Below, one piece after another: positions 62,520 to 64,000 of a stretch of 64,000 bases of DNA. Where the stretch lies: assembly GCA_910589035.1 (NCBI GenBank), contig CAJUSI010000085.1:1-64000 (forward strand), read 5' to 3'. Origin of the DNA: an uncultured Acetatifactor sp. Lineage in GTDB: Bacteria > Bacillota > Clostridia > Lachnospirales > Lachnospiraceae. Within the stretch, counting starts at the first letter, position 1, and each line of letters begins with the position of its first letter. A program made the position numbers and the translations under genes. A model generated the notes under the pieces. The model made no database searches. It worked only from the letters and a program-made list of their open reading frames with translations, and was not told the origin of the DNA.

Positions 62520-63663
62520 AGATAAGGATACGGATTACTCTGTTTTCCAGATCCGGATCATGCGGCGTTTCTGTGCCAGTGCGTTTGTTTCCACCGCAAT
62601 CGTCATTATGCTGTACCTGTTTTTGTGGAAACAAAGGATGGGCGAATGGATTGTCCGCCTGATCGAGTTATGGATGGATATCGGCCACGAAGAAGCCTTT
62701 TATGTATATAATGACTATTTTCGCGGAATCAAGGAAGTTTTTTTTGCGGCGGCTATGGTTCTGATCTTTTTGCTTCTGCTTGTGTTTCTGTTCCGTTGGC
62801 TGACCCGTTATTTTAGAGAAATCAATCAGGGAATTGACTGTCTTCTGTCTGACCGCGAAGAGCAGATCCGGCTCTCACCGGAGATGCGGCCCTTTGAGGT
62901 AAAGCTGAACACTGTTCAGAGTATTCTGATACAGCGGGAGCAGGCGGCAAGAGCTGCCGAACAGCGGAAGAATGAGCTGGTCATGTATCTGGCCCATGAT
63001 ATCCGCACCCCGCTGACCTCCATCATTGGCTATCTCCGATTGCTGGAGCAGATTCCGAATCTTCCGGATGAAGAAAAGGGGAAATATGTCCATATCTCTT
63101 TGGAGAAGACATACCGCCTTGAAAAGATGATCAACGAATTCTTTGAGATTACCTGTTATAATACGCAGCAGATCACCATCGCCTCCAAAGCGATCGACCT
63201 CTATTATCTTCTGGCACAGGTGATCGATGAACATTTGCCGCTGTTTACAGAACATGGAAATTATGTCACCTTCCATGCTGCAGAATCGTTGGAAGTATGC
63301 GGCGATCCGGAAAGGCTTGCCCGTGTATTTCATAACCTGCTGAAGAACGCGGCGTCCTACAGCAGCAAGGGAACAGAGATCACGGTGAATGCGGAAGAAA
63401 CACCGGAGCATATCGTCGTCACGGTCAGCAATCACGGAAAAACCATTCCGGATGATAAACTGGAAACCCTGTTCGAGAAATTTTATCGTCTGGATGAATC
63501 CCGCACCTCAAATACCGGCGGCACAGGCGTAGGGCTTGCCATCGCAAAAGAGATTGTCCTCCTGCACGGCGGAACCATCTCGGCTGACAGCAAAAACGGA
63601 TTGACCACTTTTACCGTTAAGCTGCCCATTTCCCCAAAAACACAGTGCACCGCACATCCGTAG
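62461..63663 (+). CDS. VanS-like sensor histidine kinase
   Basis: About 400 residues: first helix (ASAFVSTAIVIMLYLFLW), short outside loop of ~45 residues, second helix (EVFFAAAMVLIFLLLLVFLF), HAMP-like linker, dimerisation domain with phospho-acceptor His179 (YLAHDIRTPLTSIIGYL), and ATPase domain (NLLKNAASYSSKG; TGGTGVGLAIAKEIV). ATG 62461 has GGGGGA upstream and overlaps vanR-like by 59 bases; a later ATG (MRRFC) is possible. The short sensor loop and the core resemble the VanS proteins of D-Ala-D-Ala-modifying operons. Confidence 0.87.
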   Translation: MKIRNILKRSGGTATKSKTKDKDTDYSVFQIRIMRRFCASAFVSTAIVIMLYLFLWKQRMGEWIVRLIELWMDIGHEEAFYVYNDYFRGIKEVFFAAAMVLIFLLLLVFLFRWLTRYFREINQGIDCLLSDREEQIRLSPEMRPFEVKLNTVQSILIQREQAARAAEQRKNELVMYLAHDIRTPLTSIIGYLRLLEQIPNLPDEEKGKYVHISLEKTYRLEKMINEFFEITCYNTQQITIASKAIDLYYLLAQVIDEHLPLFTEHGNYVTFHAAESLEVCGDPERLARVFHNLLKNAASYSSKGTEITVNAEETPEHIVVTVSNHGKTIPDDKLETLFEKFYRLDESRTSNTGGTGVGLAIAKEIVLLHGGTISADSKNGLTTFTVKLPISPKTQCTAHP

Positions 63664-63727
63664 CTCAATAAGCATAATGTCTTCATTTTTTCTTAGGAAA
63701 ATAACGCTATAAAATTCAAAATCAGAA

Positions 63728-63766
63728 GGCCCTTGTCCGGTAAAATAATTACCATACAAGGGTTTT
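63728..63766 (+). terminator. Terminator after the VanS-like gene
   Basis: Stem CCCTTGT / ACAAGGG around a ~20-base loop, followed by TTTTTT. Confidence 0.78.
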
Positions 63767-63809
63767 TTGACGCATTCGATTATGTTTGATGAAAGGAGTT
63801 ATGATTTCT

Positions 63810-64000
63810 ATGAAAGATCAAAAGAAAGAACAAAAAAATCTTCCCGTCCGCAGGAACAGAAAACACACAAAGCAGCAGATATGGCTTCATGTCCTTCCGC
63901 ACGTTATCCTTATCGCCGGCTGCTTTGCAGTCATGCTTTCCATTACCGACAACGTGTTCGGTAAGGAAAGCAACCCCGATAAAATCATTTCCTATGAGAT
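63810..64000 (+). CDS. N-terminus of an exported or membrane protein (runs off window)
   Basis: Open to the window end: MKDQKKEQKNLPVRRNRKH, then a hydrophobic stretch IWLHVLPHVILIAGCFAVML, then SITDNVFGKESNPDK. This is a strongly basic start followed by one membrane segment, as in a signal anchor. AAAGGAG lies upstream; ATG 63801 in the same frame is another possible start. It lies just after the VanS-like terminator and could be a target of the system. The family cannot be told from 63 residues. Confidence 0.7.
   Translation, partial: MKDQKKEQKNLPVRRNRKHTKQQIWLHVLPHVILIAGCFAVMLSITDNVFGKESNPDKIISYE

Noticed and set aside
1..64000. tRNA or rRNA genes, insertion sequences, prophage
   Set aside because: No cloverleaf with a TTCGA-type arm, no rRNA sequence, and no transposase, integrase or phage structural protein was seen in any frame; short RNAs could still have been missed by eye.

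Overview
The window looks like chromosomal DNA of a strictly anaerobic, moderately GC-rich Firmicute of the Lachnospiraceae type (inference). Supporting content: a T-box-controlled leuS, a six-gene Rnf complex, a sodium-pumping decarboxylase operon, ispH next to an S1-domain protein, paired peptidoglycan hydrolases, and a VanS/VanR-like two-component system. Most genes lie on the minus strand. I see no tRNA or rRNA gene, CRISPR array, transposase or prophage.

Layout. 1-8.7 kb: the 5' part of leuS with its T-box leader, an EF-G-like GTPase, tyrA (plus strand), VanZ-like and PilZ proteins, queA and an M18 aminopeptidase. 8.8-14.6 kb: a sensory locus with a response regulator, a histidine kinase, a membrane protein and a large solute-binding lipoprotein. 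Its two promoters share 11-bp direct repeats. 14.6-19.7 kb: a hemerythrin-receiver fusion, a YihY-type membrane protein, a SpoIID-domain protein, a probable 6S RNA and an XRE regulator. 19.8-28.5 kb: pckA, Xaa-Pro aminopeptidase, deoC, thrC, a SleB-type hydrolase and a GH25 lysozyme. 28.6-33.8 kb: rnfCDGEAB. 33.9-40.8 kb: a YprB-type nuclease, cheR, the S1 protein, ispH, cmk and a HI0933-type flavoprotein. 41-46.6 kb: a sodium decarboxylase operon encoding two different carboxyltransferases. 46.8-53.1 kb: a 1697-residue secreted M60 peptidase carrying a dockerin, beside a C-terminally anchored surface protein. 53.2-56.4 kb: a D,D-carboxypeptidase, scpB and scpA.

56.7-61.5 kb is degenerate. 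A truncated ECF sigma gene abuts a broken sugar ABC transporter (nonsense codon, homopolymer frameshift, permease-permease deletion). That in turn abuts a truncated HlyD-like adaptor. Past it lie a VanR/VanS-like pair and the start of an exported protein.

The energy genes fit together: PEP carboxykinase, a biotin-dependent sodium-pumping decarboxylase and Rnf together suggest C4-acid and pyruvate metabolism linked to ion gradients (inference). A second theme is short-repeat biology. There are tandem arrays with 15-, 23- and 37-bp units at gene ends, plus a small dispersed element with inverted ends found directly upstream of three genes.
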